Part shown: piece by piece, positions 15,438 through 23,932 of the stretch
Numbering within the stretch: the stretch's first letter is position 1
Layout of the letters: each line of letters begins with the position of its first letter
Assembly: GCA_963669285.2 (NCBI GenBank)
Contig: CAXXSI010000032.1
Location: 58,784 to 122,783, forward strand
Reading direction: 5' to 3'
Length of the DNA: 64,000 bases
From: JAWKWH01 sp963669285
GTDB lineage: Bacteria > Pseudomonadota > Alphaproteobacteria > Rhizobiales > Rhizobiaceae
The notes under the pieces: generated by a model
What the model was told of the DNA's origin: nothing
What the model saw: only the letters and a program-made list of their open reading frames with translations
Database searches by the model: none
Program-made: the position numbers and the translations under genes

Positions 15438-16613
15438 ATGACACAAAAAATATCTTTGGCACTTTCCGGTGGTGGGAGCCGCGCGATTGCGTTTCACTTG
15501 GGATGTTTGCGTGCGCTTCACCGGCACAACTTACTAAAGGATGTGGGTACTGTCTCTGCTGTATCTGGAGGTAGCGTAATTGCTGCTGCTTATTTTCGCT
15601 TCGGTGGTGACTTTGAAACATTTGAAAAACGCATCGTAGCGCTTCTTAAAAATGGACTAGTCAATTCTGTCCTGAGTGTAGCAGCTTCGCCGTATGGATT
15701 TTGGTGGATTGCCAGCGAACTAAGCTTCTTAATGCTTTGGTTGGCATTCGGTGCCGGTAAGCTTGTCTCTCGATTCTTATATGTGTGCCTCAAGTTCGCT
15801 AATTTCGATGTTCCCATACTTTCGACTTGGCAAGTGCCATTCAGGCGTTGGGTGACGCTGACCAAAATCCTGGAAAGGGCGCTTGACCGAGAAATATTCG
15901 ATGAATGTCAGGTGAGTGATCTCTCAATCGAAGGTATGAAATTGATTTTGAACACAACGGAGCTAACCACAGGATCCGCTTTTCGATTTTCGACGGGCTC
16001 GTCCGGTGGTTGGCGGTTTGGTGAGTTGCAAAACACTGTCAAGGCTGCTCACGCAGTCGCCGCCTCTGCGGCCTATCCGCTACTTCTTGCGCATTTGCAG
16101 AACCGATACAATTTCAAGCGTAAGGATGGATCGGATCACCAATCGTTAGTATCGCTAACCGATGGGGGAGTTTATGACAATCTCGGTGTTGGTCCATTCT
16201 GGCCAGACCGTACCGCTGACGTTAGCCTAGATACAGGTCAACACCGAACAATCATCTGTTGCTCGGCTGGCTACGGATTGCGTACATCCAACCACCCAAC
16301 CTACTTGGTTGGCAGAATGACCCAAGTGTTTAGAACCGCGTTGGATAGATCACAAAATGCAGCAATAAAGAGGCTATACGAATTGACAGCGGCCGGAGCT
16401 TTCGAAACATTTATTTTTCCCTATCTCGGAATGCTGGATGAAAACCTGCCAGAGAAACCGGAAGGGCTGGTACCTCGAGAAGAGGTGCATGCTTACCCTA
16501 CAAACTTTTCAAAAATGTCTGAGGAGAAAATTGCGCGAATTGCGCTGCGCGGCGAACAATTAACTGACTGTCTGTTGAATCTGTACGGGGAAAAGCTGCA
16601 ATTCAACCGATAG
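15438..16613 (+). CDS. Patatin-like phospholipase
   Basis: 391 aa from ATG 15438; a TTG at 15300 would add 46 residues that do not look like a patatin. The patatin motifs are complete: oxyanion loop SGGGSRAIAFHLG near residue 10, nucleophile SAVSGGS near 42, and the catalytic Asp in SLTDGGVYDNLGV near 235. The region SVAASPYGFWWIASELSFLM to FGAGKLVSRFLYVCL is hydrophobic, so membrane association is likely. Patatins hydrolyse acyl chains of lipids; in defence systems they attack the cell's own membrane, in others they act in lipid turnover. Neighbours are two ComEC-like hydrolases and no obvious sensor. Confidence 0.8.
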   Translation: MTQKISLALSGGGSRAIAFHLGCLRALHRHNLLKDVGTVSAVSGGSVIAAAYFRFGGDFETFEKRIVALLKNGLVNSVLSVAASPYGFWWIASELSFLMLWLAFGAGKLVSRFLYVCLKFANFDVPILSTWQVPFRRWVTLTKILERALDREIFDECQVSDLSIEGMKLILNTTELTTGSAFRFSTGSSGGWRFGELQNTVKAAHAVAASAAYPLLLAHLQNRYNFKRKDGSDHQSLVSLTDGGVYDNLGVGPFWPDRTADVSLDTGQHRTIICCSAGYGLRTSNHPTYLVGRMTQVFRTALDRSQNAAIKRLYELTAAGAFETFIFPYLGMLDENLPEKPEGLVPREEVHAYPTNFSKMSEEKIARIALRGEQLTDCLLNLYGEKLQFNR

Positions 16614-16644
16614 ATTAGGCTGGCGCTGTCGTAGAAATCCCTAA

Positions 16645-17493
16645 TCAATCAGCCTCATGAAATTGAACTACACCCGTGGCAGATATCGAAATTCTTTTTC
16701 TGCCCTTGGTCTTTGTGGTAACATACTTTTTTGTTTCTCCCCCAATCTCCAGTCCGATCGCACAAGTCCTGAACCGGGGATCGGTTTCTCCAGCACCATA
16801 TCCATCACTTATAACAATCAGGTGAGGCTTAAAGTAATCTATCATCCCCTGAGAGTATCCGCTCCTGCGGCCGTGATGTGGTGCTACGAGAATTACAATA
16901 TTTGCAGCCGCCAATAGGTCGCCAAACAAATTGGGATTTTTAGAAATCAGCTTTTGCCACCCGCCATCTTCGATATCACCGGGGAATATCACGAGAACAT
17001 TTTGGTATTCGTAAGCAATGACTATGGATGAGTCGTTTATGTTTCCAGCGTCTGACCAATCAAGACAATCATTTTCGATGCGGACTCCTCCGTTCACTTC
17101 TGGGTTTTTAGGACTGGTTTCCCAAGGAGTCGGCACGGTATATTTTTTGTCAAAAGCTTTCAGAATCTTTTGATAGATTCTTTGTAGAAGCCCATATTTC
17201 TCCTGTTCGGGTATGCTTTTGTTTCGGAGGTAGGTCTTTGGTTCCCCCAACAAATTCTTAATGTTTTCTAGATCGCGGACATGATCAGCATCTTGGTGAC
17301 TGATCACGAGAAAATTGAGAATGTCGTCTTCCCGCCAATGATGCTTGTAAATTTGTTCCGCAGGTGAAAAGTCATCTGAATTGCCCGCGTCGATGATGTG
17401 GTTCTGTCCACTTGGTGTGCGAATGCGCACGCTGAGGCCAGCGCCAACTTCCCAGATCCTTATGTCCAAATCGCCCAACTTATATTTCCGCAA
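16645..17493 (-). CDS. ComEC-like metallo-beta-lactamase-fold hydrolase
   Basis: 282 aa. Motifs are VRIRTPSGQNHIIDAGNSDD, then the metal motif FLVISHQDADHVRDLENIKN, later VLVIFPGDIEDGGW, VAPHHGRRSGYSQGM and LIVISDGYGAGETDPR. This is the compact soluble ComEC/Rec2-like hydrolase type, smaller than and different from the one at 12751. It converges with the patatin gene and ends 31 bp from it. Base composition is AT-rich. The substrate is unknown; a nuclease or a nucleotide/phosphodiester hydrolase is likely from the family. Confidence 0.75.
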   Translation of the reverse strand: MRKYKLGDLDIRIWEVGAGLSVRIRTPSGQNHIIDAGNSDDFSPAEQIYKHHWREDDILNFLVISHQDADHVRDLENIKNLLGEPKTYLRNKSIPEQEKYGLLQRIYQKILKAFDKKYTVPTPWETSPKNPEVNGGVRIENDCLDWSDAGNINDSSIVIAYEYQNVLVIFPGDIEDGGWQKLISKNPNLFGDLLAAANIVILVAPHHGRRSGYSQGMIDYFKPHLIVISDGYGAGETDPRFRTCAIGLEIGGETKKYVTTKTKGRKRISISATGVVQFHEAD

Positions 17494-17920
17494 TTCTCAA
17501 GTGTTCAACCTGAGATACACTAGGCAGTTGCTGGAGGAATATCAAAGCAATCCAATCTCAAACCACAATTTGCATTTCAACTGATCGCGGTAGGTTGCAT
17601 TCTCAACAAATCATGAACAGATAGAGTTCTGCTCGAGGGATGTCTGCATTCGCAATTTCAACCAACGCTGTTAGCACCTGCAACTAACGTCCGTATTCCC
17701 CCAAAATCTACAGTCGACGCGGTGCAACGAGAGAAACTCAAGTTGAAGTTTTTGCGGTTGCACTGCCACCAACCATTTCGGGATACCAGACCAAACATTG
17801 CAGTGAAATTCGCAATATATTTGCTTCCGACATCTGAACATTACGAGAACATCTGTTGGTTTCCATGTCCGGAAAATGTCCGGTGGAGACTATCGTAGTT
17901 GCTGGTAATTGATAGGATTT
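17494..17920. other. Gene-free AT-rich intergenic stretch
   Basis: About 430 bp without an open frame of interest. It contains the promoter side of the ComEC-like gene at its left and runs into the repeat that flanks the tRNA-fMet remnant at its right. I see no RNA gene or clear hairpin. Confidence 0.4.
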
Positions 17921-18034
17921 TTTGTGTAACTGGTTGAAAAATATGGGGATTCTTTTCCATATGGAAAAGATATCGGAAACAATCCGAGTTTAGGGGACGA
18001 GTTCCGATTTCTCTAATTATTTAAGCAAGTTAGT
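17921..18034. repeat. Direct repeat copy 1, next to tRNA-fMet remnant
   Basis: Positions 17921-17966 match 19475-19520 at 40 of 46 bases. It includes a perfect 18-bp palindrome around TCCATATGGA (17952-17969). Weaker similarity continues toward the tRNA. The distance from the start of the repeat to the CCA end of the neighbouring tRNA sequence is 114 bp in both copies. Confidence 0.6.
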
Positions 18035-18102
18035 TGGTTGCGGGGGTAGGATTTGAACCTACTTCAGGTTATGAGCCTGAGCTATGGGGCTGCTCCAATT
18101 CG
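18035..18102 (-). pseudogene. Degenerate tRNA-fMet (CAT) remnant
   Basis: Read on the minus strand, the 3' half is a perfect tRNA-fMet: CCA end, a T arm with GTAGGTTCAAATCCTAC, and anticodon loop CTCATAA. However, three bases are missing before the anticodon stem and four (GGTC-like) in the variable region. The 5' acceptor strand (GAATTGG) no longer pairs with the 3' strand. It cannot fold into a working tRNA. It lies at the accessory/core boundary and resembles an attachment-site relic or a decayed duplicate. Confidence 0.7.
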
Positions 18103-18405
18103 TGCCTTCGCCGGTGGTGCGTACTGGTCGATTATACCTCTTGGAATTGCCGCGGCACCTAATACTAATGTCAGCGCAACAGCAGTGGTTGCCAATAGTA
18201 GTTTGTCGACACCCTCATAAAATCTTTCTCCATATCTAAATCGCGACAACGGGATTTCGGATACTAATAATATTGCGCAAATTCAAAATGATGAATAACA
18301 TCTCCAATAATTGAATGTATTTACAGAGGATATTTTTGCTGTTTGTATTTGACATTTTCCCCCGCTAATACTTATCGTTCTTTGAGATTGTTGCGGAGAA
18401 AAGAG
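18103..18405. other. Upstream region of the S1/P1 nuclease gene
   Basis: About 300 bp with no open frame of note; AT-rich toward 18300, where a promoter for the nuclease gene is likely. No RNA gene or hairpin stands out. Confidence 0.4.
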
Positions 18406-19347
18406 ATGAAAATTCACCACGCGTTAGTTGCAGCCATTTTTGCCCCCATCCTTGTCATCTCCGCATTCTCGACTGAGGCAAGAGCATGGAGCAAATTTGG
18501 CCACGTTTTAGTTTGTGAGATTGCCTACCGGATAATGTACGAAGAAAGCCGCGAAAAGCTGAACGCATTGATCGACAATCAGGAATTTCGCGATGAGCAT
18601 GGTGAAAAGAAATACCCTTCCTTCAATCATGGGTGTTTACGCGAGGACCAGGTACGAAACCGCTCAAGCGAACACTATGTCAACTACCCCAGAGATTTGG
18701 AAACAGTCACTGACGATGAGTGTCCGAATATCAATGATAATAAATGCGTCATTTCAGCCATACAGGATGACAAAGAAATTATCGGCAATACCTCCCGCAG
18801 CAACGACGAGAGATTGGCAGCATTACTAGCGCTTGGTCACTGGGTCGGTGATATCCATCAGCCTCTTCACGTATCATTTGGAGACGACCGAGGTGGTAAT
18901 CTCATAAAGAAACGTGGCCGTTGCAAAAAAGGCAACCTGCACGGCGTGTGGGATCAGTGCATTGTCGAGCGGCGAGTGATCTTTGTACGCGAACCGGCAA
19001 ATGCCGATGACTATGCCGAATTCACACCCATGTATCGCGCCGCCGATTGGATGATTAGTGAGGTAACGGCTGAACAAGAAGCGGAATGGATCGCATCTGA
19101 TCCGTGGCAGTGGGCATCCGAGAGCTTTGACCTCGTGCGTACGCCGGAACTTGGTTACTGCGTCACGAAAAACGATGGATGCTGGTATTCAGATGGCCTC
19201 AAGGAATATGACGGAGATCAACAAAATCGGCGAACTATTGTGATGGATGAAGCCTATCTGGATAAGTTCGGTCCGACCGTGATATTGCGTCTTAAGCAAG
19301 CAGGATACCGCTTAGCGGCAACAATTGATGAAGCGTTTTCTGACTGA
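18406..19347 (+). CDS. Secreted S1/P1-type nuclease
   Basis: 313 aa from ATG 18406 (GGAGAAAAG just upstream). A clear signal peptide (VAAIFAPILVISAFSTEARA) would be cut before Trp, giving the N-terminal Trp-x5-His (WSKFGH) whose amino group and His bind zinc in this family. Further zinc ligands are visible in FNHGC, ALLALGHWVGDIHQPLHVSF, DDRGGN and NLHGVWDQ. S1/P1 nucleases cut single-stranded DNA and RNA and remove 3'-phosphates, using three zinc ions; this one should act in the periplasm or outside. It is alone between two tRNA-flanking direct repeats, which suggests it moved in together with them. Confidence 0.85.
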   Translation: MKIHHALVAAIFAPILVISAFSTEARAWSKFGHVLVCEIAYRIMYEESREKLNALIDNQEFRDEHGEKKYPSFNHGCLREDQVRNRSSEHYVNYPRDLETVTDDECPNINDNKCVISAIQDDKEIIGNTSRSNDERLAALLALGHWVGDIHQPLHVSFGDDRGGNLIKKRGRCKKGNLHGVWDQCIVERRVIFVREPANADDYAEFTPMYRAADWMISEVTAEQEAEWIASDPWQWASESFDLVRTPELGYCVTKNDGCWYSDGLKEYDGDQQNRRTIVMDEAYLDKFGPTVILRLKQAGYRLAATIDEAFSD

Positions 19348-19474
19348 CACGAACTAGATCGCGGTGCGAGTTCAACGCAGAAGTTGGAGCGAACAAACAG
19401 CGATCAGACCAGCGTTTCGTGTGCCAGCCATGTGCCAGGGAATGTATCGGAATTCATGCCACTAGATGACAGAA

Positions 19475-19588
19475 TTTGTGTAAACAATTGAAAAATATGG
19501 GAATTCTTTTCCATACGGAATATTAGTCAGAATCCGTTGAACTCCGTGACAATGAAACAATATTTCTCATTTATCATAATGAGTTAAA
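19475..19588. repeat. Direct repeat copy 2, next to tRNA-Arg
   Basis: Second copy of the repeat at 17921 (40 of 46 identical over 19475-19520). The palindrome is imperfect here (TCCATACGGA). It ends exactly where tRNA-Arg begins, at the same 114-bp offset as copy 1 from its tRNA remnant. Confidence 0.6.
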
Positions 19589-19665
19589 TGGCGATCCCGG
19601 CAGGATTCGAACCTGCGACCATCGGCTTAGAAGGCCGGTGCTCTATCCAACTGAGCTACGGGACC
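19589..19665 (-). tRNA. tRNA-Arg (TCT)
   Basis: 77 nt including an encoded CCA. Acceptor GGTCCCG pairs with CGGGATC, the D arm GCTC/GAGC and the T arm GCAGGTTCGAATCCTGC are complete. The anticodon loop CTTCTAA gives anticodon TCT, reading AGA. One anticodon-stem pair (C27-A43) is mismatched. Its 3' end faces the accessory region, as expected for a tRNA used as an integration site. Confidence 0.95.
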
Positions 19666-19681
19666 GTAACGCCTGCCCCGG

Positions 19682-19987
19682 TCAGTGGGTCCAGGGTGTT
19701 TTGCGGTCATAACGGAAGTTTTCCGCATAGGATATCTGTCGCCGTCTGGCTTCCTTGGGCTCGGTGATGCGGTAGGCGATACCGTTTTTCTCGGCATAGG
19801 CGACCGCCGCGTCGGCGCTGTCGAACTTCAGGCGGATCTGGCTCTTCATGTCACCGGAAGAGGTGTAGCCCATCAGCGGGTCGATGGTTCGCCGCGCTTC
19901 GGGATCGAACTCCAGGATCCATTTGCCGGTTTTCGCCTTGCCCGACTGCATGGCTGTCTTGGCCGGGCGGTAAATCTTGGCGGGCAT
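19682..19987 (-). CDS. Complex I accessory subunit, NDUFS4-like (ETC complex I family)
   Basis: 101 aa from ATG 19987; a longer frame would run through tRNA-Pro. The sequence MPAKIYRPAKTAMQSGKAKT, then WILEFDPEARRTIDPLMGYT, DMKSQIRLKFDS and AYAEKNGIAYRI followed by FRYDRKTPWTH, is the standard alphaproteobacterial counterpart of the mitochondrial 18-kDa NDUFS4 subunit. It stabilises the NADH dehydrogenase module of complex I. It is placed between tRNA-Pro and tRNA-Arg. No signal peptide; it acts at the cytoplasmic face of the membrane. The conserved end WTH is intact. Confidence 0.85.
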   Translation of the reverse strand: MPAKIYRPAKTAMQSGKAKTGKWILEFDPEARRTIDPLMGYTSSGDMKSQIRLKFDSADAAVAYAEKNGIAYRITEPKEARRRQISYAENFRYDRKTPWTH

Positions 19988-20030
19988 GGTTTTCCTCGCT
20001 GTTTTTGACCGGCGGACAAAGACCGCCGGT

Positions 20031-20107
<77 letters not shown>

Positions 20108-20238
20108 GCCTATTCTCGGCGTTGATGGCAATAGGTTTTTCGGCGCCAAAACGCAAGATCGTAATTTGCCGGTGTGGCGAATAGGCAGATCCAGCCCCCC
20201 TTTGGCGGCAATTTGCATGTTATTTTTAGATCTGCAGC

Positions 20239-21399
20239 TCAACCGCCCTGCTTCTTGGCGATCAGGTAGATGGCCAGCAATGCGCTGATCGCGGCGAACA
20301 GGACGATCATCCCGCTATTGTTTAAAGTACTCAACGCCGCGCCCGCCGTCACCGGACCGGAAACGCCGCCAAGCGTGTACAGCATCGCGATCGCGGTCAT
20401 GGCCGGCGCCATTGCCGACTGGGTCAGCGTTTTTCCGGCCTCGATCACCGCCAGCGTGTTCAAGCCGCCGGCCGCACCGCCGACAACGAACAGCACCGCC
20501 AACATGGTGATGAAGCTCATCGGCAGCGCGACGATGACGACGCATCCCGCGCACACGCCTGCCAGGCACAATAGCTGGGCAAATGCGTATCCCTTTCTGT
20601 CGGACAAGTAGCCCAATGGCGGCTGCAGCAAGGTGCCGCCAAATCCGAAGGCGGAGACCAGCAATGCGCTCTCGGCCAGAGGATAGCCAAAGTTTTCGAA
20701 GTGCAGCGGAAGAAGCGCGATCGACGAACTTTCGATAAATCCGGCGACAAACGCCGCCGCCAGGGCAAGCGCAATGATCCGGCAAACAGACCACACACCG
20801 CCGGTGCCTGTCTGTTTGCTGCCGGCGGCGGCACCGGGAATGCGGGTAAACTGGAAGCAGAGCTGGCCGCCGGCCGCGAGGACAAGGCACACCCAAGCTA
20901 CGGCGGTTATATCCAGGTAGATGAAGAACAACGGACCAAGCGCGATGCCCAGCCCCATCAAGGCTTCGTGTATGCCGATCAACCGCCCGGTCGACGATGA
21001 TTCGGTGACTTCGACCAAAACCGTGTCGCAACTGATCCAGCGAAGGATCAGTCCGCACCCCATCAAAAGCGACGAAATCGTCAACATTACCATGTTAACA
21101 AACACTAATAATAGACCAATACTGACAATCAGAAATATAAACGATGTCAAAAGAATGTATTTGTGCCCCACTCGCATCAACAAAGGTGGAACGAATGGAC
21201 CCGCAATAAATACCGATATCCACGATATTGATAATATTATTCCAATTTCGAAATTACTATATGCATATCCATTCATTATTTGAGATAACAATATTGGGTA
21301 TATACCAATTTGTATTATTTGAAATATCAAAGATGCCAAGAAGAACGATGAATATAAAAAATCTCCGTTTTTACTGTATTTAGTTATATTTGAAAACAT
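20239..21399 (-). CDS. MFS transporter
   Basis: 386 aa with about 12 hydrophobic segments in two halves, including FIAGPFVPPLLMRVGHKYIL (the loop 2-3 region) and PPLGYLSDRKGYAFAQLLCL in the equivalent place of the second half, as in major facilitator proteins. The likely class is a small sugar- or drug-efflux type of about 390 residues; the substrate is unknown. The first third of the coding sequence (from the start to about base 21060) is AT-rich while the rest is GC-rich, as if the 5' part had another origin. It diverges from the gene at 21523, with which it shares a 120-bp promoter region. Confidence 0.75.
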   Translation of the reverse strand: MFSNITKYSKNGDFLYSSFFLASLIFQIIQIGIYPILLSQIMNGYAYSNFEIGIILSISWISVFIAGPFVPPLLMRVGHKYILLTSFIFLIVSIGLLLVFVNMVMLTISSLLMGCGLILRWISCDTVLVEVTESSSTGRLIGIHEALMGLGIALGPLFFIYLDITAVAWVCLVLAAGGQLCFQFTRIPGAAAGSKQTGTGGVWSVCRIIALALAAAFVAGFIESSSIALLPLHFENFGYPLAESALLVSAFGFGGTLLQPPLGYLSDRKGYAFAQLLCLAGVCAGCVVIVALPMSFITMLAVLFVVGGAAGGLNTLAVIEAGKTLTQSAMAPAMTAIAMLYTLGGVSGPVTAGAALSTLNNSGMIVLFAAISALLAIYLIAKKQGG

Positions 21400-21522
21400 T
21401 TTATATGAATTTGCGTTAATCGTTTTGAATCGATGGTCAAGTTAACTCGAATACACAATTCATCGAGGCAATAATACTGTATCATATGTATGCGGAATAC
21501 ATACCTTGGAAGGATACTGATC

Positions 21523-22437
21523 ATGCTTGTAAAGCAATATGAGGATTCATTCTGCCCGAAATCCGAAGCGCAGCCCCGCGAGAAACCGCAATCGATGGTG
21601 CTGGACGAAATCAATGCATGGATGACGAGCAAGCTGCCCTGCGTAGCTGGAAAACGCGAATACCGGCTGGGCAGGTACATGATCAGCAATGCGTCAAAGG
21701 CTACCGTCCCCAATATTCTGACCGAATATCTCGCCAAACTGCCACGCAACCGCGCGGTCGCCTGCCTGATGGTGTTCAACAATCCCGCCCACTATGAGGG
21801 TTCGTCGGATGTCGGGCAAACATTCCGTTTTCTGGCCGATCAAATGGCGCTGATTTCGGACGTCAGTAGCGAACGGCTGGCCAATGGCGCCGCCCTTTCC
21901 AAGTCGGTGGAACTGCGGTGTCCGGTGACCAATCAGGTGACGGTTTTCGATGATTTCGAATGTATCGCATTTTGTCCTCAATCGGCCGACAAGCGCGACA
22001 GGCTCTATGATCCGCTGATGTACGCCCCCTACCCTTGTGTCAACATCTCATCGGACACCTATGCGTTTTCGCGTTTCGTGGCTGACAGCGCGCAGACCGC
22101 ATGGGGCAAGATGGTGTTTGAGGAGAAAGACCTCGCCCGCGTGGCAAAACTTCTTGATGTATGTGTTCAGCGCTGGCAGCGGATTGCCAAAGCGACAATC
22201 GGCAATTTCATTGCAATCACTGATACGTCACTTTGCCCCGTGCACATTTCCAACGACGAAAAACACTGGATCGCAGCCCACAAGGACCCAGCCTTCGCAG
22301 AGCAGATCAAGGAAGCCCACCAACACGAGCTGCCGGTGGTCTATGCCCGGCGGATCGCCGACCGCTGGCTGGATTTCTTTGCCCACGACAAATCCTACCA
22401 GGCCACCGGTGCGGCCCGCGCCGGCGTTCTCGTATGA
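21523..22437 (+). CDS. Hypothetical protein, distantly YqcI/YcgG-like
   Basis: 304 aa from ATG 21523 with GGAAGG about 10 bp before. The start of the domain (VLDEINAWMTSKLPCVAGKR) recalls the FPC motif that opens YqcI/YcgG proteins, and MVFNNPAHYE recalls the following strand, but later motifs of that family are not clear. The protein is Cys-containing (LRCPVTNQ, FCPQSADKR) and has no signal peptide or membrane helix. It is divergent to the MFS gene and precedes a MarR regulator, so regulation in common is possible. Function unknown. Confidence 0.5.
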   Translation: MLVKQYEDSFCPKSEAQPREKPQSMVLDEINAWMTSKLPCVAGKREYRLGRYMISNASKATVPNILTEYLAKLPRNRAVACLMVFNNPAHYEGSSDVGQTFRFLADQMALISDVSSERLANGAALSKSVELRCPVTNQVTVFDDFECIAFCPQSADKRDRLYDPLMYAPYPCVNISSDTYAFSRFVADSAQTAWGKMVFEEKDLARVAKLLDVCVQRWQRIAKATIGNFIAITDTSLCPVHISNDEKHWIAAHKDPAFAEQIKEAHQHELPVVYARRIADRWLDFFAHDKSYQATGAARAGVLV

Positions 22438-22669
22438 GATTTTTTGCGGCGCAGACAGGGTACACTCCCGGTTGAATTCGGCCGCCGCAGAGCCGTTTGT
22501 TTAAAGTTACATGCGGATTGCCTCATGCAACTTGCGTTTGCGGCCATTTTGGACTCATATTGTTGCCACGAATTAATCAAAGCATTCGACCATGGTTAGC
22601 AAACATCGGCGGCGACACCGTTGGGAAACGCCAGGTTGAGGGAAAACAAAAGACAGTAGCGAGTAAGCG

Positions 22670-23281
22670 ATGGCGCATTGCGAAAACTTCAAGCCGGGAA
22701 ATATCACGAACTGGGTGGCAACCGACCTGTTTGCCGGGAACGTGCTCGGCACTTTCGGGCGGGCCCTGACGGACAAGATCGATCAAGCCGTTTGTGACTC
22801 CGCCGGGCTAAGTCGTTCAGCATGCTACGCGATTGTTATGGTCGGTTCGGAGCCAGGCTCCTCCATCGAAGTGCTTCGCAGAATGCTCGCATTGGAGCAC
22901 TCGTCGCTGGTCCGCCTGCTGAAGCGATTGGAACAGTACGGGTTATTGGAGCGGGTTCGAGGCGCCGGCAATGATCAGCGCGTCGTCGAGATCTATCTGA
23001 CAGATGCCGGTGAAGCCAGCTTCACGAGAATCCTCGACGCCCGCCGGACCGTTCTCGACGAGGTTCTCGAACCACTGCAGGCGGACGAGCGCGATTACCT
23101 GATCAAGCTGCTCGCCAAGGTGATGCCGACGGTTGTCGAGGCGGGAGATGATCAACACTATGTCTGTCGGTTGTGCGATCTTGAGGTATGTCCACAGGAA
23201 GTATGCCCGGTAAACTTGGCATACCCGGATTTCTTCGAACTTCCCGACAAGCCATTTAAGCGAAAAGTCATATCGCAGTAG
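22670..23281 (+). CDS. MarR-family transcriptional regulator with Cys-rich tail
   Basis: 203 aa. Residues about 45-130 form the MarR winged helix: SRSACYAIVMVGSEPGSSIE, then LRRMLALEHSSLVRLLKRLE (recognition helix) and LLERVRGAGNDQRVVEIYLT (wing). The C-terminal addition CRLCDLEVCPQEVCPVN has four cysteines and is not part of the common fold; it could sense metal or redox state. The ribosome binding site is weak. It may control the upstream 21523 gene or the MFS gene, which is inference from proximity. Confidence 0.8.
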   Translation: MAHCENFKPGNITNWVATDLFAGNVLGTFGRALTDKIDQAVCDSAGLSRSACYAIVMVGSEPGSSIEVLRRMLALEHSSLVRLLKRLEQYGLLERVRGAGNDQRVVEIYLTDAGEASFTRILDARRTVLDEVLEPLQADERDYLIKLLAKVMPTVVEAGDDQHYVCRLCDLEVCPQEVCPVNLAYPDFFELPDKPFKRKVISQ

Positions 23282-23286
23282 TTATT

Positions 23287-23634
23287 TTATCCGGATTTCC
23301 CGGCCGGGCCGGCGTTTCGGCGTATAATATCCAGACAGGTTGACGCCAAACGGCTGTTCTCGATTCGATCCTGAAGCATATCAACTGAAAAGTTTATTAG
23401 AATACGCCTCTCGTTTTCACTTTGAGGCTCGAATTCTGAAATACACTTGAATACTACTTCAACCTGCCTATCAAGTATATTTACAATTGGCTCTTTAGTT
23501 CCATTCTGTATCTCTTTGTATATTACATCATCTAGAGATTGAAACGTGGATATTAACGATTCCAGATACTTCTCTCGATCAAGAACTTCTTTGTTCGATT
23601 GATCAGCCATCTTGGGTTGTATCTTTGCCTTCAT
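23287..23634 (-). CDS. Hypothetical helical protein
   Basis: About 115 aa if started at ATG 23634; an upstream ATG at 23697 adds a hydrophobic stretch that looks untranslated. The protein is Glu/Lys/Asp-rich and helical (LDREKYLESLISTFQSLDDV, SENERRILINFSVDMLQDRI). No family recognised. The gene is AT-rich and convergent with the MarR gene, 5 bp from its stop. Confidence 0.4.
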   Translation of the reverse strand: MKAKIQPKMADQSNKEVLDREKYLESLISTFQSLDDVIYKEIQNGTKEPIVNILDRQVEVVFKCISEFEPQSENERRILINFSVDMLQDRIENSRLASTCLDIIRRNAGPAGKSG

Positions 23635-23932
23635 ACATACAAAATGCACTATAAAGGTGGTCGAATCAAGAAAAACTAATATGTATGTATTATACACATA
23701 ATTGAAATACTTGGACTCGCAAATATCGGGGATGCCATAGCTTCAATCAACTATACCGAAGTTAGGTACAGGGTAAGTCTGATTGAGCGTGACATCTCAT
23801 GCGGAATAACAGCCATTCAATCCGGATCGGGAGCCATCATGATCCCGCCCCACCGGAAATTCCGGTCGGTCGCGTCCACCTCAGACATCGAAAAGCGACT
23901 GCCCGAGTCCCAACCGCCGGCCAGGCGTTGGT

